A stretch of 56,461 nucleotides of DNA, taken from positions 1 through 56,461 of the forward strand of contig JARFTX010000020.1 in NCBI GenBank assembly GCA_029289265.1, written 5' to 3'. Positions within the stretch are counted from its first letter, which is position 1, and each line of letters begins with the position of its first letter. A program made the translations under genes and the position numbers. Source of the stretch: Gammaproteobacteria bacterium (GTDB taxonomy: Bacteria; Pseudomonadota; Gammaproteobacteria; Burkholderiales; Rhodocyclaceae). This document shows positions 16,628 to 25,731 of this stretch, piece after piece. Below the pieces are notes generated by a model. The model saw nothing but the letters and a program-made list of their open reading frames with translations. It did not search any database and had not been told where the DNA came from.

Positions 16628-18427
16628 ATGCGCTTTCGTCTCGTGCGCTACTTCACAGTCGCCAGTCTCGGCGTATTCGGCCTGGTGGCGGGTTCGCTGG
16701 TGTATTTCGAGCATCAGCAGGGGGAGTCCTTCAAGCAGATGAAGGAGGAGCAGAGCGCCTTCTTCGGTGAAGTACAGCAAGGCTTCGCCGAGCGCCAGGA
16801 CGCTTCGGCACGTCGCGACCTGCTGGCGATTCACGAGGCGGGCAACGTCAATCTGACCCGACTCTTCGCCAATGCCTTGTGGTCGAGCGACTTCCAGCCC
16901 TTCGTCGCGCGCGCCCAGGCGATCGACGTGCACCAGTGCCGGGCGATGCCGGACGTGCCCGATGCGAGCGGTCGGATGACCCCGCCGCCCGAGAAGAAGG
17001 CTTGCTTCTCCGAAGTGGGGCGGCAGATCATGGCGATTCCGGGTTTCGCCGAACTCGACGCCAAGGTCTACGACGCGATGAAGAAGAGCACCGTGTTCAA
17101 GATCAAGGTGTTCGACCTGCGCGGCATCACGATCTACTCGTCCGAGCACGCCCAGATCGGCGAGGACAAGATGACCAACGCCGGCTGGCGTGGCGCCGCG
17201 CTCGATGGGGTGGCGCAGAGCGAACTCACCCACCGCGACACCTTCTCCGCCTTCGAGGGGGTGGTCGAGGATCGCGACCTGATCTCGAGCTATCTCCCGG
17301 TGCTCGAACCCGGCTCGGCGAAGATCGTCGGCGTGTTCGAGGTCTACTCGGACGTCACGCCCTTCCTCCAGCAGATCGAGGCGACTTCTGCACAGATCCG
17401 CGAGGTCGCAGAGGCGAACCAGCGCAGGGTCGAGGCTGCCGGCGTGGCCGGCCTCGCCGCCATCGACGAGGCCTCCAATCGCCAGTTGGCAGTGGTCGGC
17501 GGCCTGCTCGCGCTGCTTTTCGTGGCGCTCCTCCTGATCGTGCGCCGCGCCGACAGGATCATCGTCGAGCAGGAGCGCGACCGCGAGCACACCCACCAGC
17601 AGCTCACCCAGTCCGAGAAGATGGCCTCGCTCGGCCAGATGGTCGCCGGTGTCGCGCACCAGCTCAACACCCCGCTCGCCTTCTCCCAGAACAACGTGCT
17701 GATGGTCAAGGACGCGCTGCAGAGCATGCAATACCCGATGAAGGTCGCGACCCGGATGTCGGAGATCCTGCGCGATGTCGATGGCGACCATGTCACGCTC
17801 AAGGTCGTGCGGCTCAAGCAGAACCTCGACCAGCTCGAGAACGGCAGCGTCGATGTCTCGATGCTGCAGGAGATGCTCACCGACGTGCTGGATGGCATCA
17901 ACCAGATGTCCGAGCTGGTGGTCAACCTGCGCGACTTCACGCGTCTCGATCGCGCCAGCACGACCCGTGCCGACCTCAACAAGTCGCTGCGCACCGTCGC
18001 CTACATCGCCAAGACGGTGATCTCCAAGGACATTCAGGTGGCCGAGGAGCTCACCGAACTGCCGGCGGTGGAGTGCAATGTCTCGCAACTCAATCAGGTC
18101 TTCCTCAACCTCATCAACAACGCAGCCCAGGCCATCGACGGTGCGGGCCGCATCGTCGTGCGCACGGAGACCGATGGCAATACGGTGCGTGTCAGCGTGG
18201 CGGACACCGGCAAGGGCATCCCGAAGGACGTCCTGCCGCACATCTTCGATCTTTACTACACGACCAAGCCGGCCGGCGAGGGCACGGGATTGGGGCTCGC
18301 GATCGCACGCGACATCGTGCGCGAGCATGGCGGGGACATCGAGGTCCGCACGGAGGTCGGTGTCGGCACCACCTTCACGGTGGTCCTGCCGGCCTGCGAA
18401 GCCCAGACCCTGCCGCTGGCGGCCTGA
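16628..18427 (+). CDS. Membrane sensor histidine kinase
   Basis: A 599-residue kinase. TM1 is at residues 8-26 and TM2 at 285-305, enclosing a periplasmic sensor region of about 255 residues with two cysteines (104 and 126). A coiled-coil segment leads to the H-box VAGVAHQLNTPLAF (His344), followed by the ATPase domain with N-box LINNAAQAI, DTGKGIP and GTGLGLAI. The H-box HQLNTPL is that of DctB/ZraS-like kinases. It lies 11 bases before its response regulator. The signal is not evident; the possible Crp/Fnr-type dyads upstream point to respiratory control. Confidence 0.88.
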   Translation: MRFRLVRYFTVASLGVFGLVAGSLVYFEHQQGESFKQMKEEQSAFFGEVQQGFAERQDASARRDLLAIHEAGNVNLTRLFANALWSSDFQPFVARAQAIDVHQCRAMPDVPDASGRMTPPPEKKACFSEVGRQIMAIPGFAELDAKVYDAMKKSTVFKIKVFDLRGITIYSSEHAQIGEDKMTNAGWRGAALDGVAQSELTHRDTFSAFEGVVEDRDLISSYLPVLEPGSAKIVGVFEVYSDVTPFLQQIEATSAQIREVAEANQRRVEAAGVAGLAAIDEASNRQLAVVGGLLALLFVALLLIVRRADRIIVEQERDREHTHQQLTQSEKMASLGQMVAGVAHQLNTPLAFSQNNVLMVKDALQSMQYPMKVATRMSEILRDVDGDHVTLKVVRLKQNLDQLENGSVDVSMLQEMLTDVLDGINQMSELVVNLRDFTRLDRASTTRADLNKSLRTVAYIAKTVISKDIQVAEELTELPAVECNVSQLNQVFLNLINNAAQAIDGAGRIVVRTETDGNTVRVSVADTGKGIPKDVLPHIFDLYYTTKPAGEGTGLGLAIARDIVREHGGDIEVRTEVGVGTTFTVVLPACEAQTLPLAA

Positions 18428-18438
18428 GGAGGACGATC

Positions 18439-19428
18439 ATGAAGAAGAACGGACGAATTCTCTGCGTCGATGATGAGCCCAACATCGTTCGCTCCTTGCA
18501 GTGGCTCCTGCAGCGGGAGTTCGAAGTCCACACGGCGAGCGACGGACAGGCGGCCCTCGCGCTGGTCGGCGCGAATGATTTCGACGTGGTGATCAGCGAT
18601 CAGCGCATGCCGGTGATGAGCGGCGTCGAGTTGCTGCGCGAGGTGCGGCGCCTGTCGCCGCGCACGATGCGCATCCTGCTCACCGGCTACTCGGACATGC
18701 AGGCGGTGGTGCGCTCGGTGAACGAGAGCGAGGTGTTCCGCTTCATCAACAAGCCGTGGAACATCAGCGAACTGCCCAAGATCGTGGCGCAGGCGGTCAA
18801 GATCGCCCGCACGCAGCCGGCGCAGGCGCCGATCGAGGAAGACGGCGAGATGGCCGCGGCGCTGGCCGACGAGGCCAGCATTCTGGTCCTCGACGACAAT
18901 CCCGGCATGGCCGAGGCGGTGACCGAGGCGGTCGGTAATGGGGCCAAGGTCGCCTACACGGGCAACCTCGCCGAGGCGGTGGGCATTCTCAACAACGAAC
19001 CGATTTCGGTGATCGTCTCCGAGACCCGCGTCGGGTCGATCGACGCGACGCGCCTGGTCCGCCTGATGAAGAGTCGCCACCCCGAGATCGTCACCATCAT
19101 GCTGAGCGACGAGAGCGACTTCGAGACGGTGACCACGCTGATCAACCAGGGGCAGATCTACCGATTCGTGCCGAAGCCGGTCCGTCCCGGCTACCTCAAG
19201 CTGATCGTCGCCTCGGCGCTGCGCAAGCATGTCTCGCTCAAGCAGGAGCCGGGGCTCGCCGGACGTCACGAGGTCGAAGCGACGCCGGCTGCCGTAGCCG
19301 CCTCGCTGGTGTCGGACGTGCAGTCGGTCGCGAGCCAGGTCGCGGCGCGCAATCCTGGCCTCGCCGCGGGTTTTCTCGGTTCCATCGGGGCCGGCTTGCG
19401 GCGTTTATTCGGCGCCACCGCACATTGA
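18439..19428 (+). CDS. Double-receiver response regulator without recognisable output domain
   Basis: A 329-residue protein with two receiver domains. The first (residues 6-125) is complete: CVDDEP, Asp54 in ISDQRMP, Thr in LLTGYSD, Lys in INKPWN. The second (about 147-265) keeps VLDDNP and VPKPV, but the phospho-acceptor position holds Glu195 (VIVSETRVG), so it cannot be phosphorylated there. The last 65 residues are Ala/Gly-rich and match no output domain I recognise. The first domain resembles those of RpfG/HupR-type regulators. An AGGAGG site precedes ATG 18439. It is probably an adaptor acting through protein contacts. Confidence 0.85.
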   Translation: MKKNGRILCVDDEPNIVRSLQWLLQREFEVHTASDGQAALALVGANDFDVVISDQRMPVMSGVELLREVRRLSPRTMRILLTGYSDMQAVVRSVNESEVFRFINKPWNISELPKIVAQAVKIARTQPAQAPIEEDGEMAAALADEASILVLDDNPGMAEAVTEAVGNGAKVAYTGNLAEAVGILNNEPISVIVSETRVGSIDATRLVRLMKSRHPEIVTIMLSDESDFETVTTLINQGQIYRFVPKPVRPGYLKLIVASALRKHVSLKQEPGLAGRHEVEATPAAVAASLVSDVQSVASQVAARNPGLAAGFLGSIGAGLRRLFGATAH

Positions 19429-19437
19429 ACGGGGCAC

Positions 19438-19471
19438 TGCCGGGTTCGCATTGCAGCAGGCGAACCCGGCA
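19438..19471. terminator. Perfect hairpin between convergent genes
   Basis: TGCCGGGTTCGC and GCGAACCCGGCA form a perfect 12-base-pair stem around a 10-base loop, 9 bases after the response-regulator stop and 26 bases from the convergent dehydrogenase. It probably terminates in one or both directions, although no long T-run follows. Confidence 0.7.
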
Positions 19472-19497
19472 CGACCGGCCGGGGCGTCCCCGCAGTC

Positions 19498-20805
19498 TTA
19501 CCAGTAGCGCATCGCCGCGCGGAACAGTTCGGACAGGTGGGTCGCCTCGACCGGCTTGGGCGCATTGCGCACCAGTCGCTGCTGCGCCCACGCGCCTGCC
19601 GTGAGCGTGTCGATGTCCGACTCGCCGTAGCCGACGCCGCCGACGCCGTTCGGAATGTCGGCCCTGCGCATCAATTCGATCAGCCTCTGCGCGACGATCT
19701 CGCCCGCATCGGCGGAGGCGGCGCCGCCGGTTTCGGCGCCCAGCCAGCGTGCCGCGTCGAGATGGCGGTCCGGACAGGCATCGGCGGTAAAGCGGAAGAC
19801 CGCCGGTGAATTGACGATCACCGACATGCCATGCGGCACCATGGGCTCGTCCTGCGGATAGCCGGGCGCGCGGAACTCGCGCACGCCGCCCGCGACCGCA
19901 TAGGCCATCCCATGGGGCAGATGCACGCCGGCGTTGCCGAAGGCGATGCCGGCAAGCGTCGCCGCCCACATCATGCCGTCGCGCGCCTCGCGGTCCGCGG
20001 CGTCGCGCACCGCGCGCTCCAGATAGGCGCCAGTCAGCTGCAACGCCTTCTCGCAGCCGAAATCGCTCCACGGGTTCGCGCCCTGGCTCATCGGACGCTG
20101 GCTCGGCCGCTCGGGCCGGGCCCGGCAGGTGTGCGGCAGCGCGGTGTAGCTTTCGAGCGCGTGCGAGAGCACGTCGAAGCCGGAGGCGGCGACCACCGAG
20201 GCGGGCAGGGTGTAGGTGGTCGTCGGGTCGATCAGCGCCAGCGTCGGGCGCAGCCGTCGCGACACGATGCCCGTCTTCACGCCGCGTGCGACCCAGTCGA
20301 AGATCGAGATCCCGGTGCATTCGGCGCCGGTGCCGCTGGTGGTCGGGCAGGCGATGTGCGGCTTGAGCGGCCCCGGCACGGCGCGGCCCTCGCCGAGCGG
20401 GGCATTCACGTAGGCGGCCAGCTCGGCCGGGTAGGTCGAGTAGAGGTTCGCCGCCTTGGCGGTGTCGATCACCGAGCCGCCGCCGAGCGAGACGTAACCG
20501 TCGAACCGGCCCTCGGCCGCGAAGCGCGTCGCCTCGGCAAAGGACGCGTCGGTCGGCTCGACCTTGACGTCCTGGTAGACCGCGACGTCGACGCCGGCCT
20601 GCGCGAGCGAGCGCCTCACGATGTCGAAATGCTCGAGCGCGGCAAGCCGCGAGTCGGTAAAGAGTGCGATCCGTTTCAGGCCCAGATTCCGGGCGTGGTC
20701 GCCGATCTCGGCAAGACAGCCGGGGCCGAAGGTGATGGCCGAGATGTCGACCGAAAAGACGGCATCCCCGCCCTCGGCGAGCGCGTAGTGGTGGCAGCAG
20801 GCCAT
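19498..20805 (-). CDS. Iron-containing alcohol dehydrogenase, hydroxyacid-oxoacid transhydrogenase-like
   Basis: A 435-residue group III alcohol dehydrogenase. It begins [17 protein letters not shown], typical of the ADHFE1/hydroxyacid-oxoacid transhydrogenase branch. It has [16 protein letters not shown] for nucleotide binding, [13 protein letters not shown], and metal ligands in [14 protein letters not shown] and [16 protein letters not shown] 20805 follows AGAGGAGA and is preferred over an upstream ATG. Members oxidise 4-hydroxybutyrate or similar hydroxy acids with 2-oxoglutarate as acceptor, or use NAD. The substrate here is not determined. Confidence 0.85.
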   Translation of the reverse strand: MACCHHYALAEGGDAVFSVDISAITFGPGCLAEIGDHARNLGLKRIALFTDSRLAALEHFDIVRRSLAQAGVDVAVYQDVKVEPTDASFAEATRFAAEGRFDGYVSLGGGSVIDTAKAANLYSTYPAELAAYVNAPLGEGRAVPGPLKPHIACPTTSGTGAECTGISIFDWVARGVKTGIVSRRLRPTLALIDPTTTYTLPASVVAASGFDVLSHALESYTALPHTCRARPERPSQRPMSQGANPWSDFGCEKALQLTGAYLERAVRDAADREARDGMMWAATLAGIAFGNAGVHLPHGMAYAVAGGVREFRAPGYPQDEPMVPHGMSVIVNSPAVFRFTADACPDRHLDAARWLGAETGGAASADAGEIVAQRLIELMRRADIPNGVGGVGYGESDIDTLTAGAWAQQRLVRNAPKPVEATHLSELFRAAMRYW

Positions 20806-20880
20806 GTGGGTGTCTCCTCTTCTGGTTATGGGGTGGCGCAAGCGTCCCGTAGCAGTTTAGCCGCTGCGGGGCCGGGATAC

Positions 20881-21525
20881 TCAGGCACTGCGAACGAGTG
20901 CCAGATGGACGCCCAGCCCCAGCAGCACGGCCCCGCAGACACCTTCCAGCCAGCGCCGGACGATCGGCTTCGACAGCCAGCGCCGTGCCGAGCCGATCAG
21001 CCAGACCAGCAGCACTAGCCACACCATGCCGATGGCGAAGTGCACGCCGGCAAGCAGCAGCGACTTGACGAGCGCCGGCTCGCCGGGGCGGATGAACTGC
21101 GGCAGAAAGGCGAGGTAGAACACCGCGGGCTTGGGGTTCAGCACATTGTTGAGCAGGCCCTCGACGAAGCTCGTGCGGACGCCCGTGGCGCGGGCCGCGA
21201 CCGGCAGGTCGCCCGGCGCGGCCTGGGCCGGGCCGAGGGCGTGGCGCAGCGACGCGCTGCCGAGCCAGATCAGATAGGCGGCTCCGGCGAGCTTGAGCAG
21301 CTCGAAGGCGGTCGCCGAGCGCGCCAGGATGGCCGAAACCCCCAGCGCCGAGAGTGTCGCGTGAATGAACAGGCCGCAGCAGATGCCGAAGGCGGTCACC
21401 ACGCCGGCGCGCCGGCCGCGCACCAGCGCCGAACGCAGCACCAGCATGGTGTCCGCCCCCGGGCTAAGCGTGAGCAGCGTCACGGCGACGAAGAAGGTCA
21501 GGAATTGGGCGTCAAGGGCGAGCAT
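20881..21525 (-). CDS. LysE/RhtB-family amino-acid exporter
   Basis: A 214-residue membrane protein with about six predicted helices. The N-terminal segment FFVAVTLLTLSPGADTMLVLRSAL carries the conserved SPGPD-like motif (here SPGAD), followed by GICCGLFIHATLSALG. Such proteins export basic or neutral amino acids or homoserine lactone from the cytoplasm. It is 75 bases upstream of, and in the same direction as, the dehydrogenase. There is no strong ribosome-binding site before ATG 21525. Confidence 0.88.
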   Translation of the reverse strand: MLALDAQFLTFFVAVTLLTLSPGADTMLVLRSALVRGRRAGVVTAFGICCGLFIHATLSALGVSAILARSATAFELLKLAGAAYLIWLGSASLRHALGPAQAAPGDLPVAARATGVRTSFVEGLLNNVLNPKPAVFYLAFLPQFIRPGEPALVKSLLLAGVHFAIGMVWLVLLVWLIGSARRWLSKPIVRRWLEGVCGAVLLGLGVHLALVRSA

Positions 21526-21741
21526 CGGGCGACGGGACGAATCGGTTGGATCGGGGTGGGCGGCGGCTGCGATGGCGTGGGGCGGACGCGTCCCGAACCG
21601 CAGCGGATCTTAACAGCGAACGCGGCGGTGCAGCCCGCCTGGCCGGCCCGGGTGTCGCGAACATTTCAGTGGCGTGAAGCCGCGCGTCACCGGGTCGTCA
21701 CGCCGGCTTCATCGCGCCGCAACCGGGCGTTTCCACAATCG

Positions 21742-22101
21742 TCGGGGCTCGCGCGCTACATGCAGGACAATGGCTACGACTACCTGATCGGGTGCGCCTC
21801 GGTGAGCATGGCCGATGGCGGGCATTTCGCGGCGAGCCTGTACCATCGCATCAAGGATCGGCACCTCTCGCCGCTCGAGTACCGGGTCTTCCCGCGTTGT
21901 CCGCTGCCGCTCGAACGGCTGCGCTGCGATCTCGACCCCGAGGCGCCTGCGCTGATAAAGGACTATCTTCGGGCCGGTGCCTGGGTGTGCGGCGAGCCGG
22001 CATGGGATCCTGACTTCAATACGGCCGATCTGCCCATCCTGATGCCGATGAGTCGGGTCGATGGACGCTACGCGCGGCACTTCATGGAGCGAGGAAACTG
22101 A
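21742..22101 (+). pseudogene. C-terminal remnant of an OlsB-like ornithine lipid acyltransferase
   Basis: The frame resembles the C-terminal half of OlsB/hemolysin-like GNAT acyltransferases from about 21742: GLARYMQDNGYDYLIGCASV, then HFAASLYHRIKDRH, AGAWVCGEPAWDPDFNTADL and a GRYARHF ending. Upstream the similarity stops abruptly. The N-terminal half that holds the acyl-acceptor and acyl-ACP regions is absent, and the frame continues into sequence antisense to the LysE leader. Complete homologues have about 250 residues; about 120 remain. Translation could start at ATG 21760 but no functional enzyme would result. It looks like the scar of a deletion. Confidence 0.75.
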
Positions 22102-22115
22102 CGAATCGGGACAAC

Positions 22116-22277
22116 ATGACCCTGGCCAAGGACGGCGCGAGTCCCCGCCCATTCCTGCGCGACGCCTGCGACGAGGCGGCGCGGCGCGAACTCGCCCACG
22201 CGTGCCGGCATGCAGTGATCCAAGGGCTCGCGGCCGAAAGGCCGGAGGCGAGCGAGCTTCAGCGTGGCCTACGCTAA
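22116..22277 (+). CDS. Possible small protein, 53 residues
   Basis: An open frame beginning at ATG 22116, 14 bases after the olsB remnant. It is rich in Ala and Arg with no recognised motif, signal peptide or membrane segment, and has only a weak purine stretch upstream. It may be a piece of the gene that followed olsB or may not be translated. Confidence 0.25.
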   Translation: MTLAKDGASPRPFLRDACDEAARRELAHACRHAVIQGLAAERPEASELQRGLR

Positions 22278-22341
22278 AGGGTGAGGGCGGGGGCGCGTCG
22301 CCGCAGCCCGGTCTTGCGGCGCAGGAGGCGCGATGCCCCGG

Positions 22342-23661
22342 TCAGGCGGCTGCGCCCTCGACAGGCGGCTCGTCGAGCGCGGCCACCAGCCTCGCGATGC
22401 GGGCGAGTTCCTGCGGCTGCCCGCGCGACTCGACGCGCAAGTGGGCATTGCGCGCAAGATTGCGCAAGCGCCAGCCCACTTCGCGCACCACCAGGCAGAT
22501 CTCCCCGGCGATCTCGGGATCCTGGTCGAGTTCGCCGAGCTGCGAGACATCGGCGAGGCCCGTCGCGCGCAGGCTCTTGTCGATCGTCGCGAGCACGGAC
22601 ATCACGTAGCGGACGGCGTCGGCCGAGACCGACTGTTCTGCGCACAGCAGCGCCTGGGCCTCGTTGCGTGCTGCGTGAAGGCGCTTCAGGACTGGCGTGA
22701 CGCGGCCGACGCAGCTTTCGCCCGGGGCCGCGCAAGAGCCGCCTTCGGCCGTGCGCAGCAGGTCGCCGATGGCGGCGACCGCGGCGCGGTCGAATTCCTC
22801 GGGCACGATTCGCAACGCAACGGCGATGCGTTGGTGCACATCGCAGCCGCCGCGCGAGGCGATCGCCGCGACGGAGTCTGCGACGGCGAGCAGCGAATCG
22901 AGCTGTCCCACGCGGCTGCGTTCGACTTGCAGTGGATAGCCGCTGCCGTCCAGGCGCTCGTGGTGGTGCAGCACGCACTGCGTGACCGCGGTGGGAAAGC
23001 TCGTGAACTCGCGGATGAAGGCCTCGCCGACCTTGGGGTGCAGCGCCACGTGCTTCCAATGCTCGGGAGCGAGGCGGGTGGAGCCGTCGAGGTAAGCCGG
23101 ATTGATGTACATCTCGCCGATGTCGTGGATCAACGAAGCGAGGATGAGATGCGAGGCGTCGTGCTCGGTGAGCATGAGTCGGGACGCGAGCCCGGCGCTG
23201 ACGAGCATCGCGGCGAGGCTATGCCGGTAGCTCTCCTGCTTGTGCTTGCGCACCGAGGTGAGCAGCAGGCGGAGCGGCCCGGGCAGGGGCAGGCTCTCGA
23301 CGCCACGCATCAGTCCGCGCGCATCGCTCGACCCGGCGATCAGTTCCAGGGTCTTGTTGCCCGCCATCAGCGACCGACAGTCGTCGACGATCGCCTTCAT
23401 GGTCGCACCGCCTTCGACGCTCAAGGTCGCTTCGAGCGGCCGGGCCAGGCGCCTGCGCAGGAGCTTCTCCTGCAGACTGCGCGATACCGGATGGCCTTTC
23501 GCCCAAAGCTTGTGGCCGTGCTCGTCGTGGATGTCCTCGGCGGCAATGACCTCTTCCTCTTCGGACAACTGGACGATGCTTTCGAGGCAGTGCTGGTTGA
23601 CGGAATTGAAGGCACCATCGGCGCGATTGCCGTTTGTCTGGATACCGGGTGCCCCATGCAT
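22342..23661 (-). CDS. HD-GYP domain protein
   Basis: A 439-residue protein. An N-terminal region of about 130 residues with no recognised domain precedes an HD-GYP domain: RHSLAAMLVSAG, SLIHDIGEMYI, HPKVGEAFI and HHERLDGSGYP. HD-GYP proteins hydrolyse cyclic di-GMP. The GYP signature is intact, but the usual HDIGK reads HDIGE, replacing the conserved lysine. A C-terminal region of about 150 residues follows, largely helical in appearance. The gene is single and convergent with the olsB remnant. Cyclic di-GMP hydrolysis is likely but not certain because of the altered motif. Confidence 0.8.
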   Translation of the reverse strand: MHGAPGIQTNGNRADGAFNSVNQHCLESIVQLSEEEEVIAAEDIHDEHGHKLWAKGHPVSRSLQEKLLRRRLARPLEATLSVEGGATMKAIVDDCRSLMAGNKTLELIAGSSDARGLMRGVESLPLPGPLRLLLTSVRKHKQESYRHSLAAMLVSAGLASRLMLTEHDASHLILASLIHDIGEMYINPAYLDGSTRLAPEHWKHVALHPKVGEAFIREFTSFPTAVTQCVLHHHERLDGSGYPLQVERSRVGQLDSLLAVADSVAAIASRGGCDVHQRIAVALRIVPEEFDRAAVAAIGDLLRTAEGGSCAAPGESCVGRVTPVLKRLHAARNEAQALLCAEQSVSADAVRYVMSVLATIDKSLRATGLADVSQLGELDQDPEIAGEICLVVREVGWRLRNLARNAHLRVESRGQPQELARIARLVAALDEPPVEGAAA

Positions 23662-23863
23662 ACGTGTCGTTCCGTCTCGAGTCGGTGGTGATTGGCCGGG
23701 TGGGCGGCGCAGGACGAAAGCTTCGTCCGCGGTGAAGGGTTGCCTCGAATATTACTAGACAGCTACCCAGAATGGGGCGCCAATTCTGACCGGCGCCGCA
23801 AGCCCGTAGTGGCGATTGTCCCCTATAATTTCGATCCAAAACGTGAGGTATTGGGCATACCGG

Positions 23864-24286
23864 ATGCGGGTCGATTGGCTAAGCACTGTGGTCGCGCTGA
23901 CGGTGTCGTGGGCTGCCGGGGCGTCGGCCGCCGTGCCCGACTGCCGCGACTGCCATGGCGAACTGGCCGGCAGGGCAGCGGAACTCGCCGCCTATTACGG
24001 CGAGCCGGGTCGTCACCATCCCGTCGGCGTCGCCTTCCCCGACAACCCGGAGGCTGCGAGCCTCAATGCGCCCGACGGCACGGGCGATGGGTTTGCCTAC
24101 TTCGACCGCAACGGCAATGGTGAGCCGGATGGCGACGAGGTTCGACTCTACGGTCCGGGCCGCAGCGTCGAATGCGCGTCCTGCCACCGCGAACACGACG
24201 GGGCCGTGTCGCCGGGATTCGTGCCGGCCTGGCTGCGCATCGACAACACCGCCGATGCGCTGTGCCTGACCTGCCATCGGCGCTGA
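23864..24286 (+). CDS. Triheme periplasmic cytochrome c with EF-hand-like loop
   Basis: A 140-residue protein. A Sec signal peptide (WLSTVVALTVSWAAGASA) is followed by three haem-binding motifs, CRDCH, CASCH and CLTCH. Between the first two lies DRNGNGEPDGDE, which resembles a calcium-binding EF-hand loop. ATG 23864 is selected because the signal peptide begins there; an upstream TTG in frame is unlikely. A TATAAT lies at 23824-23829, about the right distance for a short leader, although no matching -35 is seen. It probably shuttles electrons in the periplasm. No partner is encoded next to it. Confidence 0.82.
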   Translation: MRVDWLSTVVALTVSWAAGASAAVPDCRDCHGELAGRAAELAAYYGEPGRHHPVGVAFPDNPEAASLNAPDGTGDGFAYFDRNGNGEPDGDEVRLYGPGRSVECASCHREHDGAVSPGFVPAWLRIDNTADALCLTCHRR

Positions 24287-24419
24287 TCGTCCGCAACAAG
24301 TAGAATCCACGCCTTTCGTGCCGCGCGGCGCGGGAACGGCCGCCCTGCGCGTGCCGGGCCGGGGGCGCGGCGCGAGGGCGGACCGAGAACCAGCGGACTG
24401 AAAACCAGGAGTGCGAGCA

Positions 24420-25295
24420 ATGTCGGCAATGACCGAGGGCAAGAACATCTACATCCTCAAGGCGAGTTGCGGAGGGGCGATCGGGACGGTCGCGCGCATC
24501 TCGACGTTTCTCGCCCAGCGCCGCTGCTACATCATGGAAATGTCTCAGTTCGACGACGTGCTGACGCAGCGCTACTTCTCCCGCACGGTGTTCTCGACCA
24601 CGCCGGGCGAGACGCCGGGCTTCGGGCAGCTGCTGGAAGAGTTTGCCGGGACCGCCGCGGAGGAGAGCATGGTCTGGGAGATGCACGATTCGCTGGTGCG
24701 CCCACGCGTGCTGATCATGGTGTCGAAGTTCGATCACTGCCTGAACGATCTCCTCTACCGCCATCGCACCGGCGAGCTGAAGATGGACATCACCGCGATC
24801 GTCTCCAACCACCCGGACCTGCGCCGGCTCGCCGAATGGCATGGCATTCCCTACCATCTGCTGCCCGTCACACCCGACAACAAGGCGGAGCAGGAGGCGC
24901 GATTGATGGGGCTGGTCGAGGAGACCGGCACCGAACTGGTGGTGCTCGCGCGTTACATGCAGGTCCTGTCGGAAGACTTGTGCGAGCGCCTTGCCGGCCG
25001 GGCGATCAACATCCACCACTCATTTCTACCCGGCTTCAAGGGCGCACGCCCGTATCACCAGGCGCACGAGCGCGGCGTCAAGCTGATCGGCGCGACGGCC
25101 CACTACGTGACCTCGGATCTGGACGAGGGGCCGATCATCGAGCAGGTGGTCGAGCGCGTCGATCACACCTATCAACCCGAGCAACTCGTCGCGGTCGGGC
25201 GCGACACCGAGTGCATCGCGCTCGCCCGCGCAGTGCGCTACCACGTCGAGCATCGGGTTTTCGTCAACGGCAACAAGACGGTCGTGTTCCGCTGA
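24420..25295 (+). CDS. purU: Formyltetrahydrofolate deformylase
   Basis: A 291-residue PurU. An ACT regulatory domain (about 1-85) includes CGGAIGTVARISTFLAQR. The formyltransferase-like catalytic domain shows ISNHPDL-type sequence (VSNHPDLRRLAEWHGIPYH), LARYMQVLS, the catalytic INIHHSFLPGFKGA and DLDEGPIIEQ. The enzyme hydrolyses 10-formyl-THF to THF and formate, balancing one-carbon units. ATG 24420 follows AGGAG with a seven-base spacing. The gene is transcribed alone. The ACT segment is slightly divergent at its start, but the length is normal. Confidence 0.95.
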   Translation: MSAMTEGKNIYILKASCGGAIGTVARISTFLAQRRCYIMEMSQFDDVLTQRYFSRTVFSTTPGETPGFGQLLEEFAGTAAEESMVWEMHDSLVRPRVLIMVSKFDHCLNDLLYRHRTGELKMDITAIVSNHPDLRRLAEWHGIPYHLLPVTPDNKAEQEARLMGLVEETGTELVVLARYMQVLSEDLCERLAGRAINIHHSFLPGFKGARPYHQAHERGVKLIGATAHYVTSDLDEGPIIEQVVERVDHTYQPEQLVAVGRDTECIALARAVRYHVEHRVFVNGNKTVVFR

Positions 25296-25401
25296 CTGCG
25301 GAGAGACGGACCGGGCGGACCGCCGGCTCTTCAAGAGCGGTCTCCGCGCGGATTCGGTGCGGACAGGGCGCGCGAGGGCGACCCGGTCCGGCGAGTGCGC
25401 T

Positions 25402-25731
25402 TCAGCCGCGGGGGCTCAGATGGCGGAAATACTCCGACCACTCGGAGAACGAGACGCGGCCGTCGCCATCGGCGTCGATATCCTCGAAGCGTCCGAACAG
25501 GGGCGCCGACTTGATCGCTTCATGGGCGGCGATATAGCCGTCGCGGTCGGCATCGAAGACCTCGAATGCGAACAGCCGGTCGGCTGCCATGCGTGCGATT
25601 CCCGTGTCGTCCAGGCCTACCGGCGCCTCGGAGGCGACGGTGTCGGGGACGTGGCGATTGATTGCGGCATGGGCCGCGAGGACACCGGCGGCGAGTGCGA
25701 GGGCTACGGCGGGGATGCGGATTTTTTTCAT
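25402..25731 (-). CDS. Secreted EF-hand calcium-binding protein
   Basis: A 109-residue protein with a Sec signal peptide (MKKIRIPAVALALAAG, cleavage near AAHAA) and two EF-hand loops, DADRDGYIAAHE and DADGDGRVSFSE, each with acidic ligands at positions 1, 3, 5 and 12. It would bind calcium in the periplasm. It is convergent with purU; the 106-base gap holds an imperfect hairpin (arms GCGGAGA 25298-25304 and TCTCCGC 25341-25347). The function beyond calcium binding is unknown. Confidence 0.83.
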   Translation of the reverse strand: MKKIRIPAVALALAAGVLAAHAAINRHVPDTVASEAPVGLDDTGIARMAADRLFAFEVFDADRDGYIAAHEAIKSAPLFGRFEDIDADGDGRVSFSEWSEYFRHLSPRG

